The position numbers were made by a program, and so were the translations under genes. Of a stretch of 64,000 bases of DNA, positions 22,945 through 36,361 are shown in pieces. Numbering within the stretch: position 1 is the first letter of the stretch; every line of letters starts with the position of its first letter. The notes beneath the pieces were generated by a model that ran no database searches, was not told the origin of the DNA, and saw nothing but the letters and a program-made list of their open reading frames with translations. The stretch comes from Palaemon carinicauda (taxonomy: Eukaryota > Arthropoda > Malacostraca > Decapoda > Palaemonidae): positions 49,875,615 to 49,939,614 of the forward strand of contig NC_090768.1 in the NCBI RefSeq assembly GCF_036898095.1. The letters run 5' to 3'.

Positions 22945-25900
22945 GTAAGTTCCAATACCAAATATTTGTAAGATACATCCAATAGTACTTGCAATTATTA
23001 TTCTTTTATTTTGAAGTCAGAATAGCATAAGATCATAAGCCGCAGTTGTTACCATGCATTGCAAGTATTGTCATCGTTAGTATTACGGATGGCTTGTTAG
23101 ATGGTTAGCCATGTAAGGGGAACACTTGATGCAAAACGTTATATGATGGTGATGGTAATATTATTATTACAAAATTAATCTTATCATTGTTGTTATTATT
23201 AATGAAAGTTTAGCCACAGTACAAGTACTGTTTTAAATTTAATAAATGGAGGACTTTAATTTTACAGTACTCATTTTGTGTACACTATACAGTAGTAGAT
23301 AAAACTTGTAATGGAGTTAATTTTGCGCAAGTGATATCATTCATGTATAAAACCTACAATTTACATTGTGGTGAACTGTGCTTTGTTTGTTTATGGTTTG
23401 CATGTGTTATTTTGAAAATTTGATAACATCTACAAATAGGAACATGTATGTGTATTAAAAATCCACAATTATGTATCGTTGTATGCTTTAGAAAAGCAGG
23501 AGCTTTCACTTCAACTGAAAAAAGTGCAACAGCCCCTGTATTGTTAAAATATACAACAATATATAACCGTGGTTTTTTAATACATGAGATTCTTAGACAG
23601 CATGGTGTTTTCTTCAAGTTATACGAACATATATTTTATGTATTTATGACAAACCATCAGATAACTAAGTATGTAAATTTAAAACCCAGAAATTTCCATT
23701 CAATATTATGGCTCATCAACCTTTATCTGAAAATAAAATTACATTATAGATTAGTTACTTTGCAATTAGAATATAAATACAGTAATCATGAATATGATAG
23801 GTTTCTAAGGTATGAAGATTTTTCTTGTATTGTAAAACTGCCTATTGCTATCATCTACAAGGCTGATTTGTGCTAAAAACACATTGCTTTATAATGAAAG
23901 TGTAGCACCCATGCACAGTTAGCAATCATTTTCATGCTGAATTTTGAGGGGTACCCAACACATTTCCAAGAAAAGTACAGTATCTGAAAATGCTGCTGCA
24001 TTTTGTCACTCGCACTTTATTTTACATGAATATGTTCATGCTATTGATTGTTTTTTTTTTTTATCAATCATATCATTCCCTTACAGTACTTTGCAGTCTT
24101 GAATTTCCCCATTTTTTGGATGATTGAAGAACATTTATTCACACATGTTCCATTTAAATCCGCCAGTAGGAATCAATGATCCTCTTCACTTTTCATGTGC
24201 CAGGCTTTTTGCTTATTCATAGTTAATCACTATCCTTTTCTTTTCCCTTACACTTTTCATAATGAAAGAATACTTCTGGCACTTGTTGGTAGCAATGGTA
24301 CTTCCTGTAGCACCTGTCTTATTCATTTTTTATTTTCTATTTTTTCCTAATTGAAGGCTCAATATACAAGTTTTCTTGTTTTTAAACCTTTGCATTTGGG
24401 ATTTATGCATGATGATTAGTATCGAGTTGTTCTCATGTTAGCACAAAAAGTGATTTTTTTTTTTTTTTTGTTAACAATGTGTGCCAAATTGGAAGAGGTC
24501 AAGTCAAGGATATTGTTAGTGTCACTAGGCTGGGCTTTAATTCTTCTTATATAATTGCGTGCATCCTGCCAACATTATTCCTAAAAAGCAGGATATAGCC
24601 TCTGAAGGACCTTTACAACCCCTAGTTGTATTGGGTTATTAGAGATCTGTTGGTCTCAGACCTTTTCATCTTGCGTCTGTTCTCTCAAGCCTTGGTGAAA
24701 GAACTCCTGAGAAGTTTACTTCAGCAGCAAATAGACCAACTTTATCAGCTTAGACACCACATGCTTCTCCTTTATGGCAATCTCTACTCATGGTATGAGA
24801 AATCAGGGGTTCAGCTCCCCTTAGTAGAGATTGAGACAACAAAGAGCCCTGGATTCACCCTCAAGATACTCATGTCCTTTGACTCCCAAACGTACAACCT
24901 CAACAAGGATACATCAGCCATGCTTTTGACAGAGAAAAAATGGAAGGTGTTCAATAAATTCTTCTTTACCCCATGGGAGCTTTGGATTCAATGATATTGA
25001 GAATCTGGACAGAAGAGGAGGGCAATGATTTGGGTGGTAATAATCATCAGTTTTGGTAATTTCAACATGTACATTGGTAACCCCCAGAGTTTTAAGGCTT
25101 TAGACTGTGTGGTTGGGATCAACAGGCATTTCAAATTCAGCACTGCTGGCATATTTCTTAGTCCTGAAAGGGACAGGAGGTTAGTACCCATTCATCAATC
25201 TCGCTCTCAACCCCTATCAGGAAGAAAGGAGCTTCTTGACATTATTGGGCCTCAAAATTTATATATACTGTATGTGTAGTAGTCCGCTCATTATCAAGGA
25301 AATATATCTGCTTTGAATGGGTAAGAAAGGTAATTAGGGTTTTGGGCTGTGTGATTTGTCTTGGCTACTTGGATGGCTGGCTGGTGAAGGAGACAAGGGC
25401 AATATAGTAGCTTCAGCATTTAAATCCTCTTTGCATTCTGTGTCAGTTTTGGGCCATCGTCCCAGGAGAAGACTGATGTTTTTCTTCAACGTGTTCTACA
25501 TACCTCAGCGTTAATGGCTTCTGTGGCTTAGTTGCACCATTCCCTGCTTTGTCCTCTCTTGTTCCATTAAAAGCTGACCCTGCACAGGTGTTTCAAGCTG
25601 ATGTATCTTCAAGCTTACCTATCACAGTTATAGTCTAGTCTGCAGTGTTGCTTCAAGAATGAAATTGAGTTGTGGTATCATAAGAAATCTTGAAGGATCT
25701 AAAGTTGTGGTTAGACCCTGGTCACCTCTAGGTAAAAGAACCCTCGAGTCTTTGTTTTCTTGATATCATATTCACAGTCATGTCAAATCATGGATGGAGG
25801 ATTGCTCTTCTTGATTAGCAGGAAACAGGTACATGATCATAAGGCTTTCTTATTTGACCTTCTAGCATTTGTTATATCACTTGAAAGATAAGTTTGATTA

Positions 25901-27307
25901 TAATTGCATACGACAGGGCAAATCAAAGTTTGAATCTCTTTGTCAGTTGGCTAGCAGTTTGGCAAGAATGTCAAAGTTAATCCCAGGAAAGAGCCGAAGG
26001 AGACTAGTTCTGTCATTAGAATGAAGGGCTAGGTCCAGAAGTATGTAAGTCATTTAGGCAACTCTGGTGTGCGTCATTGTTATATCTGAGTTGCAAACTT
26101 CCACTCTAGTGTTTAACTTATCCAGACCCAATGGCTTGAAATTAGGATGTGATGTTTTAGTTATGGAATAACATAGTTTTTTTTATACTTTTTCACCATT
26201 CAGTCTCATCAGGCAAGCTTTAACAAAGCTCAAGACCTATTACCACATGATGGTGTTAATTGCTCCCTTTTGACCTAGGCTAGATTGGTTTGTAGATCTT
26301 TTTGAATGTTGGAGGTCAGTCATAGAAGTCTCAAGGTGGAAAAGGCTTGTCAAGTAGCCTTACTAATGAAGTTCCTTGGTAAACTCTAGCTATCCTGTCT
26401 ACATGACCGGAGATTGATAAGCAAAGCTTTAGAGTCCAAGGATTTTCTCAGATGAATCTGCAGCTCTTGCATGATCTTTCCTTACCTGTACTACAAATTT
26501 TGCCCATCCACAAGGAGTATATTTGTGCAGTAAGAGGGACACGCTGTCAACTCAACCTTTAATATGTTCACCAATTTTGTTTTTGTCATACCACATGAAG
26601 AGGCTGTATATTTCTGTGACTAGAGAGTTTAAAGCCATTCTTAAGAGCTTAATAGAATATACATGACTGCATTATATCTCATGACCTGAAATGGTTAATA
26701 ATAATTTCTTTGAAGATATACTTTGAAGGGGGATTCAGCCACCCAAACATTACTTTTCAATGTTTAGGGGGAGTCTTATTTAAACTCTTTGAAGGGTATT
26801 GGGTTCATAATGGTGACCCAGTTGGCATATGTATGAATAACTATACTTGTTTCAAAGAAGGAAAGACTATGTCTAGGGTCATGTGAGAGAGTGATTATGA
26901 ATAAGGTGGTTGATGAGTTCTTATGAAACTTTCACCTGTTTTGTTTCAAGAAATAACTTTTAATCCCCAGAAAATTATTCAATAAGTCTTGCTAAGTAGC
27001 ATATTACATGTGTTTGTTAAATGGGTACTTATAACAGAATAAGTGATTATCAGTTTAATGTATTTTTTGCGGATATAAAAATACTTCAGTGGTTACTAAA
27101 TGTCTATTGTGTGGTTTGTTCTTTATACAAGACTATGAAAAATAAAAATTATAAAATAGTCATGCAGCTTCACATCTTTGGCTAACAGTGATTCAAAATG
27201 TAGATTGCCTGGTTTGATGTACAGACTGTGTTTATTGTTAGTGGAAGCTGTTCTCACGCACCTGTTTGCAAATTGGCTTTCTTTTATTGAGTAATTCTAC
27301 TTTGCAG
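22945..27307. other. last ecd intron, 4.36 kb
   Basis: Runs from GTAAGT to TACTTTGCAG. It contains the decayed retroelement fragment at about 24600-26700. The rest (22945-24590 and 26700-27307) is A/T-rich sequence in which I recognise nothing; the small frames at 23354-23876 overlap each other on both strands and carry no known motif. Copy 2 has the same intron (52203-56570). Confidence 0.7.
24600..26700 (+). pseudogene. decayed DIRS-like / tyrosine-recombinase retroelement fragment in the last ecd intron
   Basis: Frames broken by many stops give pieces resembling a retroelement polyprotein. The clearest is GYLDGWLVKE at about 25363-25392, which matches the YLDDW catalytic box of DIRS-type reverse transcriptases with the second aspartate changed to glycine. 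Farther left an interrupted frame at 24626-24994 and another at 25025-25279 may belong to the same polyprotein, but I could not assign them to motifs. No terminal repeats were recognised. Copy 2 carries the same fragment (53860-55970) with the same D-to-G change, so the loss predates the split of the copies. Another retroelement class is possible. Confidence 0.42.
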
Positions 27308-27726
27308 AATTTGGGGTTCCAGAAGATGATTACTGGAATAACTCTGAGGATGAATCATCTGGAATGAGCAGCTATGGAGAAGAAGACTTGGGTGATGGAG
27401 GTTTAAGTCGCAAATCTTCAAATACTTCTCAAAAATCGTCAACATCTGCGTTTTCTGCAACTTCTTCCGGTGTTGATACTCAAATGAAAGAATACATGAA
27501 AGAAATGGAGCGAGAGTTGGCTGCTACAAACCTTGGGAATACCTTTGCTTCAAATGAAGATGATGGCGATGATGAATTTGATGACGTTGAAAACTTTGAA
27601 CCTGTAAAGGTTGATATGAGAGCTGTGCAGGATTTAGTGAAAACATACACAGCACAGAATGGTATGCCTGGCCCAGCGTCATCTCTTCTTGGCTCAGTTG
27701 GAATGAAACCTAAAACAAAAAAGTAG
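27308..27726 (+). CDS. ecd: ecdysoneless (ECD) terminal exon with stop, copy 1
   Basis: Encodes 139 residues and the TAG stop at 27724-27726. It opens EFGVPEDDYWNNSEDESSG, an acidic serine-rich segment at the place where human ECD has its SDSDDLDDEDF cluster; serines followed by acidic residues fit casein kinase 2 sites, which in human ECD mediate binding to PIH1D1 of R2TP (known for human, inferred here). It continues TQMKEYMKEMERELAATNLG (human SYMAQMDQELAHTCI), a D/E-rich run, and closes with VDMRAVQDLVKTYTAQNG and PGPASSLLGSVGMKPKTKK, matching human VDLNLVSNILESYSSQAG and GPASNLLQSMG. The C-terminal PASxLLxSxG motif is a good family marker. The acceptor is TTTGCAG. It differs from copy 2 by one synonymous base. 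Confidence 0.96.
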
Positions 27727-28850
27727 AAGTTTAAATGTATCTGCTTAATTTTGTAATATAATGTATCAAATTGAGTATCATGTGTCAGGAACCATCATTA
27801 AAATCATTCTGATGAGACTTGAAGGTGCACTTAAAACTGGTAGTGTTTTGTGTCGTCGTGTAATGTGTCACCAGTAGTGAGACATATCAGTGAAAAGTTT
27901 TAATCATTATAGAGTATTAACAATGCACTTAAGAGGACTGCTGTGTCGAGACTTTGCTGGTGCCCATTGGGCCTATTGTCATATATTTGTAAAATTTTGA
28001 GTACATACTTTTGAAGCGGTGCATTAATGGTTTGCTCAACTGTGATTTATTTTAAGTTAAGATTATGTCCATTTTTCTCAATTGTAATGAAGAGTATTTG
28101 ATATTAGCTCCAACAATTATGACATGACTTTCCCTTCAGTTTAGTGCTGATAAACTTGAAACTTTGTTGAAGGGAAATCAATTCTGGACAGTATCTTAAG
28201 GTCACCTTCATGTGATAGTAAGAAATGGGTATTATATTTCTACTGGGTTTTACCCATAGAAGCTGAAACGTTTTAGTCCATTGTATGGCATTATTAATAC
28301 TTAAGATTAATTGGCTTTAGACCAATAAGTATTTTGATAATCAAGATAACATATTTGTGGTCATGAACGAGAGGCATTCTTAGGTTAGTGATTAACTGAT
28401 ACTCATGGAACTTCATAATTGAATTCATATATAATATATTGATTCAAAACTGTAAATGCTAAAATTATGAGTAAACAATATTTTACACTTCTTTCTTGAC
28501 TATCTTCTCTAAAGCTAAAATTAAGCCTTTAGGATAATTCATTGTATTATAATTTATTTTATTTAATTGGCTTATTTATTGACGAAAGTACATTGGGTAC
28601 CTGTGCAACATGAAGCTTTATTCATTAAACCATTTTGATAGTTTTCACTTTGATAAAGATGTGCATAATTTCTTTACTCTTTCACCAAGATAATATTAGT
28701 TGTAATGTAATTTGCTCAAGACTTTTAATTTCATCTCATGTATGTTTATAAGTAGTTTTTTGTGTAATCTTGAGCTTTTCCTGTAGCAAAATTAATTAAC
28801 GATGTGTACTGTATATCTACTTCTATTAAAGAAAATTTTTTGTATCTTTG
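27727..28850 (+). other. ecd: ecd 3' UTR (inferred)
   Basis: Over about 1.1 kb after the stop I see only a handful of differences from copy 2, far fewer than in the introns. The near-identity breaks down at the poly(T) tract at 28911. An ATTAAA at about 28825-28830 followed by a T/G-rich stretch is a plausible polyadenylation signal. Canonical AATAAA hexamers also occur at 29187, 29197 and 29201, but two of these are lost in copy 2. Confidence 0.5.
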
Positions 28851-28906
28851 GCTATAAATATACAATATAGGCATTATGTATTTTGTTATACCCTTGGGTA
28901 CTCTTC

Positions 28907-28910
<4 letters not shown>

Positions 28911-28969
<59 letters not shown>
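28911..28969. repeat. poly(T) tract
   Basis: About 59 consecutive T. The copy-2 tract is interrupted (TTCTTCTTCTGC and AA) and differs in length. Confidence 0.95.
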
Positions 28970-28970
<1 letters not shown>

Positions 28971-30599
28971 TTGAGAAGTATGAGTTTAAACCTATATATC
29001 AATCATAAAACATCTTCATTGCAGCAAGGTTACTTGTCATTTACCTTCTGATCCTACTTTCCAAGCTTTTTTACTATGTACTGTACTGCACGAGTAGAAG
29101 CTTGGTATGTTGAAGTAGTGTGCTGGTAGTACACAGTTTTAACTTGCATAAGAAGAGGTATTATATTCCATGGTAAATTAGAAAATAATAAAGGTTAATA
29201 AATAAAGGACTACTTTATTGGGCTTAGTAATTGATATTAGAGCTACAGTATTGTGGATTCAAACTCTGATAAGGTCTTATATGGAACCTCATTCAACTTT
29301 ATATATTTAAGTAATATACAGACCACTGCCTTAGTAAAACATAGTATTGTACTTCAGTACAAAAATGTGTGTGACCAAGATTTTACATAAAATGTTTTGT
29401 TGTTCAAAATCATGGGAATGCCCTTTTAGTGAAGAATATTTCCAATCTCTCACTGTCTCCTTATTTATCTGTGCTTATGATTTTCAATTGCTTACTTTTT
29501 CATGTTTGAACTGAATACATAAAAGTGTTTCACTTCTCACATAAATTTTGTATTATTCCAGGATCATCTTGTGGCAACCTTTTGACTTAAGCCAGCTTGC
29601 TTTTACCCCTTAGTGTTCCTAATGGAATTTGCCCTCTTTGCATGAAACTTACTGCTAGACCTAATTCACTCAGACTTCCTGGTAAGCCAAGTTTCATATT
29701 GTGTAGTTAGTTCTTTTACTCTTCCCATGCTGGGTTTCTGAATTGCAGTAGTTTTAATAGGATATATATTCCATGTTTAGATAATAGCTCATCTAAGTTT
29801 AACTATTTACATCTACATGTACAGCCTACCTACTTATTCATGACATGAGAATCTGCTTAAGAAATGTGTATAACTTATTTCTGCTGATGAATGCATGTAT
29901 CTGAATGGATAACGTAGATTTGAAGGAAAATGTTTGGATATATGAAACATGAAATTATTTTTTATTTTGTTTTTGTATTGCACAATTCATTGTGTAACAC
30001 CACAGTTGAAAATGAACTAACCACTTAGCAGGTCTATAATCTAAGAATTGACCAAGATCAAGTCCCATTAATAATAAAGCAGGTTGATGCTGTATTTATA
30101 GAATTATATTTTAGATGTTGCACTAACCCTAGATTTTGTGCCGATTAAGAAACAATGAACTACTAAATCATTTTTATACTGCTCACATTCTCAAGTTTGG
30201 TTAATTGCACTTAATAGTTTATATCAGAATCTTTAAGGAAAATAGATACTGTGTATAAGTAGCACTATATTGTACTGTTCTAAGAAGAAGACAGGGCATG
30301 ATGTATGTAACTACTGAGCATTATCATCTTTATCATCCTTGGTAACTATGGAAAAAAAGGACTAAACATTAGAATAGTAAATATGCAATGCAAATACTAA
30401 GTAAATTATAGAAAAAAAAGTCAAGGAAAAATAGTGAAGTAAAAGAAGAAATTTTGAATAGAAAATTGTGGTAATTTTGTAAACCCAAGTTGCAAGGTGG
30501 CAATGAGGTCTCACTTTCATTTTGGCAAAAGGACTTAGAGGGGAGTGAATAAGAAGGAAATTTCCTTGAAAGGCTTGCATGTGCATAGCTATGGAAAAT
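28970..30599. other. downstream flank of ecd, nothing recognised
   Basis: A/T-rich sequence shared with copy 2 (58246-59890) with more differences than the 3' UTR, including a replaced segment near 29195 against 58463-58505. No ORF with a recognisable motif was found. Confidence 0.5.
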
Positions 30600-33500
30600 A
30601 CAAATTGTTATTTAAAATTTGTGATTTGGTCCAATGCAGTGAGTTACCAAAAGGATGATGGTCATCCCTTTAACATACCAGTAGGTAACTCGTTTGTGGG
30701 ACAAAGTTCCTTGTGAACCTTGCAGAAAACTTCTTTCTTTCCTGGGTAATGTCCTCTTACTGGTCCTGATAAGGAGCTAGGTTGATGGCATCAGCCACTT
30801 CCGAATCAATAACGCGTGTGATGAGGAAGATGGCAGGACCCAAGCCAAGGTTCATTTGGTAAAACGAGATGAAATCAAGGGAAAAATTTGTTCCTTACAT
30901 AGTAGGGAGAATTTTGGAAAAATACAGTACTGTATACCTCAAGAGTGATGAGAAAATGTATTTGGCACATATAAGTAACGAGTAGGATTATATCAGTTCC
31001 ATCCTTCCCTTTGATACAAGAAGATAAAGCAGTTGCTTCTTCCTAATAATGATTTTGTAAGATAAGAGTTCTTGTGTTTAGCCAGAAAGATGTCCAAGGA
31101 TTTCTGAGTAAGTTGCCTCGGGTAGAACGTTGTGAAGGTGTTTTGTCATTTCTAGACATCAGACTTCAACACCTAAAAAGACGTTCTTTCTGAAGCAACG
31201 CTAATGATAAAGTTTTCTTACTTCATGAGTCTTCATGCAAGGAATGTGCTCACTTTCCTCATTAGATGAGTTATAAGCATGTTTAATTATTTCATTAACC
31301 CAGAAAGGAACTCTATTCCCTGACACTTCCTTTGTTTTGCCTATGCAAATGAAGAGTTGTCAATATTCGGGTCTATATGTGTTGAGTCCTCTTCAGATAG
31401 CGCCACAGCAACCTCTTGAGACAGAGAATCGTCTTCTCTCAGTCATTACAAGAAATATCATGGAAATGGAATCAAGAACGATTCGAACCTAGCTTTGGGA
31501 ATTGCAAGATTCAGCGGTTTTTTACGAAGTTCGGAATGGAGACAAACAGTATCAAATTCCATGATGAAAAGTGAGAGATTAAGTACTAAGTTCCATGAGG
31601 CTCACCTACCTTTTTTAGCCAAAGCAAGAAGTAAATGAAAAACAGTCTTGAGGGCTGTATCTCAGAGCCTCAAATGGGAGATAAGGGTCACATCCTACTT
31701 TGAAAGCCTGAATTTCCTGGGTGATGAAGACTGTTTGAAACTCTTTAATAAGTATGCATAAATTTTACAAGGAGAGATTTAAAAACTTGGCTCAAGGCCA
31801 ATGTGTAGCCTTTCATAGCTGAGACAGAAGGGATTCTCTTGATATAGGTAGATAAAGAGATCTATGACCTGCCAAAAAGTTGCTGAAACTAAAGATATAA
31901 CCCTTCTACAACACCAATTGCAGAAGATGTCCCACTTTTTCACGGGATCTTGAGAAGCGTTAAGAGATTAGGATAACGCTTGGCTCAGTGCCGTGTGGGG
32001 CTCCCTTGGTCAATACCCAATTGATCACCCAACAAATTTAACAACTGAGGAAAATTATAAACAAAAAGGTTGTCCATTGGAATGTGGCTCATGAGTGAAA
32101 TAGAAAAACAAATGTAGCGAGCTTTCTTTTCAGGTAGCTTGGAACAGGTTAATCAATGGTGAGACTAACAGCTCATAGAGCCTTTCCACTACACAGATGA
32201 ATGGACCACTCCTGCGAGTAAATTCCTTTTGCCTGGGATGTATTTTGCAGACAGTTCCATAGTGTGATAAACTACTTTCTTCTCCAGCATTGCAGTCACT
32301 TCTGCTGCTAGGGCCAGAGTTTTCTGCAGCCACTTGAAGTCAGAGTCAAAATGGGATGGAGTGCGAGTGAGGGGAGGCTGAGGTTCCTTGAAAGGGAGTA
32401 AGCATCCTCCCCGAAAGATACTTTGTACCCAAGCCTAGCCTATTGTCCTCTGTCATGTTACCCAATGAGATTACAAGCATCTCAGCACTCCTAGCAGCAG
32501 GAGAGGGGCAAGACATACCTGAACTTTCCTTCCCATTCTACCTGTTCTCGATCAAGCTCAATGAATGGCAAGGCTAAAGCAGGCACCTCTAGGGAGAAGA
32601 GGCTTCTCAGGGTTCTGGTTAGGACTTGAAAGGGAGCAGCACCTTCTTCAAGATTGAACCTGAAGGCATAGCCTCCCCTGAAAGCTTGGCAGAAGTCGTC
32701 TTCTCTTCGAGGATCCAAAAATCCTGAAGTTAACTGCATGGTAGATAAGGGTATCACAGGAGCCAATTCTTCATGTATCCACACCCACCTCCAACTCTCT
32801 TCATGGAAGGTGAGAGGCAGATTTTAGCTGAGCCAATTCTCCTTAATGAATTGCTGAGAGACGAAGGAAACAGCCGAGTCCCTACTTTTCATGACAAAAT
32901 TAGCCCACTAGATTGCTGTCTTGATGCAAAGAAAAGTAATGGCTTTCCATCATACAGCATAAGTTCATTCATTTCAGATAGTGCAGAACTTGTCTCTGGC
33001 TGGGCTCTTAGACTAAAAGTCATAGCCCCCAAAGACAGTGCAAGCTTCCTGAACTTCACTAGGATGTCCTCAAAGAATAACTTGGTGAGCTTAGCAAAGT
33101 TTTCAACACAGCCCGAAGAAAAACCTTGACCATGTTGTCCATAACCATGGAATAAGGGCGAAGACAGATATAACTTCTGCCCTGATCCTCCCCAAGGAGA
33201 GGCACCGTCATGTCCACAGACTCAAGGATCTGTTTGAAGAAGAGACGGCTCACTGACAAAAGAAACATGGCAATTTTTTTTAAGTCATTTGTAGTTTTAT
33301 TAACTATATAAAACTGAGTCCGTTTATAGGGGTATGACTTCTGTGAAGCTGGAATACCAGTTTAACTTTATAACAAGGTAAATATAGTTGGATGTTAGGT
33401 AGCGAGTAGTTCCCGTCCACCTGACAGGTAGAGCACCCTCACTTTGACCATTAAACTAGTACTTACGGGGTGTTGAGGGGGTTAGTGTAACTTGAAAGAC

Positions 33501-36050
33501 TCAGATTTCTATAGTTAGGAAAAATACAAATTACTTTAAAAAAATCTGTGATTTGTTCCTAAACAAATATAAACCATTATCTTGTAATAGGAAACTCATC
33601 CTTAGGAGGGAGAAAGTTCTTAGAACTAAAATGGATTGTTACTAACCCAAGAAATGCTAATGCCCTTCGGCCCTGAGGAGGCACGGAAGTAACGACTCCT
33701 GTCAACCTCCTAACTACATGAGTATAAAGATTCCACAGGGGTTATGCCAGGTTCCTACCAGAAGACTGGTAAGCTGTTGTGGAAGAACCTATAACTAAAA
33801 GGATGGGTGTGCTTATATAGTACAGTATTGCTTCCTTCCTAACCCTCATCTGGGAGGATGGGGTAGATACTTTGATACCAACTTTGTCTATAAGAAAAAG
33901 TGTTCAGTAGTATAACTTACATATATCTAGTGTCTGGTCCAGCATATAACGGAATGACTATTGCACTCCAAATGGGGGAAAAGAGAAGAGGAGAAAGGCT
34001 AGACATTCGACCTCTCCTTCTAGGCTCACATCATAATGCCATTTGGACAAGGTGTTTCTCGTTCTGTGAGGGAACTAGGTTCACAATACATCTTGTTGAG
34101 TAGCCACCTCAAGACCAAGGATAAGGTTATCCTGGCACCTGTTGGTAAACACAGTGGTAGTAAGTAACTAAGGTGGTCTAAGACACCCGACTCCTTCCTT
34201 CAGGACTAGCATCACTAACATGTTCTTTCTGAAGGTTGGGAGAGATCCGATATCCCTGACTTAGAGCACTCAAACCTGGATGTACCTTCTGTCCTCTCAT
34301 TGGATCAGCACACCTTATGGGGCACTAGTCAAGAAGAAATGTTCTTGGATAACTTCTTTACAATTTCAGCGTGGGAAGTCTGACACAGATCCGACATACC
34401 CGACTTCAAGCTCTTGAACTGGGATGGTGCATAAGTCAGAAGAAGCAATGTTCTTGGATATTATCTTTGCCCTTTTGGTATGGTAAATCTCTCTGATGCC
34501 TTGTGAGGGGATGGAGGAGCGAGACATCCTGAAACACGCTTGTAAAGAAGGGATGGAGTACAGTACTTGAATTTTCAGTTGTTTACAGCTAAAATCTGGA
34601 TCTTGGACACGAACTCCAGATCAATGCAGAAGAAGACCTTGCTTTTTTAGGGTCTTGCAGGGTCCACTTGGGTGACCTGAAAACTAAAGTGACATTCCAA
34701 AAAGGGGGTTCATTTCCTGGAAAGGGAAGACTATTCAGAGCTACTCCTGAGCCTGAGCTGATACCTCAAAGGGGAAGGGTTCAAGCTCTTCAGTCTGAAA
34801 ACTGGTTAAAAGCTGAGTGGCAGCCTTTGACCAAAGAGACTGAGAGAAGCTTCCTCAATGGAGGAAGGAGAGGAGAGCTACAAACCATTTCAGAAGCCCA
34901 GATTGGAGAAGTAATTCTTATATGATGCCACAGCAGAGGATGGTTAGTTCTACTGGTATCTCAAAGTGGAGACAAATGGAGTGTGGTACTTGGTACCTGC
35001 CAGAGTATCATGAGACCAATGTCATCAATAGGCTGTTGAAGTCAGTCAACTAGGTAGACAGGCAGATATGCAAAGGGAGGCAGATGAAAATGATATGTTG
35101 GAAGGTGTTCTGAATGCTGCTGATGTTTCTAGAACTGGAGCATGTTCTGGAACTGGGGAGCAACATACTGGAAATTCTGGATTAGCCAGGAAGTGAGTGA
35201 ATCTTCGATGATGATTCCCGATGAGCAAGAAGCATTTCCGCCACACAAGAATGTGCTCATGGTAACTGAGCATGACTCAAACACTTCCTTTGTTTGGAAT
35301 GGACTTTGCTTTCAGCTCTATCACATTTTCAGTTATCTCTGTGCGGACCTGCTTGCTCAATTGCAAAGGGTCTGTGAAACCATATCCCTTCACAAATGGG
35401 TTTAAGTCATGACGGTGAAGTTGTCCTTCTTCAATGCTATCAAACTTTGTTGAGAATCTTGCCAAGCTAAAAGCATTGCTTGGACTTGAGTAGGTCGATA
35501 TGCAGGTGATTTACTTTAGTGAACCACGTCCCTGAGGTGTTACAGTTCATTAGGTGTATCACCGTTCTTTGGATATGTCTGTGAATTACAGGATCCTTAG
35601 GGGAGGGAATTAAATGGAACTCCCTTGAAAGGGATCTTGTCAATTAGCAACCAGAATTGATCATCCTTTTCTCTTGTTCCACTGAAGCCAGGAGGTAGGG
35701 AAATTGCTGACTGCTGGCCAGAGATGCTTCCAACAACCCTGGAGCAATTGCTGGGAAGGAGCCCAATTAGCATGAGTTCTTCAAAAATGAGATAAGACCC
35801 AGAAGACATTGCCACCGACAAGCTGGGAGTTTCTGGTTGTATAAGAGCATTGCATCACCTCTCTACATTTGCTGATATTATAGTTCCACGTGTTAACAGT
35901 ATATTCTGTTCCTTTATCTTCTGCTTGTCCATGAGACTGTTTACTGATTGACTGAAAACAATTCTCAAATCGTGGTCAAAGAAAAATTGACTATCTTGGC
36001 CCTGGAGCATTGCTTCCTGGAGTGAGATGTGGCATATCAATCATCAAGAA
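30600..36050 (-). pseudogene. decayed DIRS-like retrotransposon with tyrosine recombinase remnant
   Basis: On the - strand, frames broken by stops and frameshifts give, in order, an RNase H-like end with ELSAKYIPGKRNLLAG (about 32212-32265), then KWDIFCNWC (about 31918-31946), VSAMKGYTLALSQVFKS, DVTLISHLRL followed by ALKTVFHLLLALAKKGR (about 31605-31680), and FWVNEIIKHAY ending in MKTHEVRKL (HEVR at 31216-31227). These fit the RNase H to tyrosine-recombinase order of DIRS elements; HxxR is a catalytic motif of tyrosine recombinases, while the first catalytic Arg region reads KKGR and looks damaged. An RT domain was not recognised upstream, so an internal deletion is likely. The 32340-36050 part shows short frames of possible gag-like origin and its right boundary is a guess. 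Copy 2 repeats it from about 59890 to the window end. Confidence 0.6.
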
Positions 36051-36361
36051 AATATAAGAGATAAATCTTGTTTAAGTAGGTACCAGAAGAGGTGAGCATG
36101 AATCCTTGGGAGCAGTAGAATTCAAAGTTCCAGGTTTGAACTGGTAAATAAAGCCATGAGGACAAATAGGAGGTATAGTACTTCCTGTTGGAGCAAAGGA
36201 CGGATATCAAGATGTAAATATCCTTCAGATTTACTGAGAAGTCTTCTTCCTGATGGCAGACCTACGGTGCTTGCTGTCTTCATTCTGAATAAATTTAAAG
36301 GGGAAGAATGTCAGACCTTAAATCCCTGTCAAGTTTTGCACCAGAAGAGTTGACTGTAAAC

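Noticed and set aside
24626..24994. 122-residue + strand ORF conserved in both copies
   Set aside because: It was considered as an alternative ecd exon but has no suitable splice sites or ECD similarity. It fits better as part of the decayed retroelement fragment.
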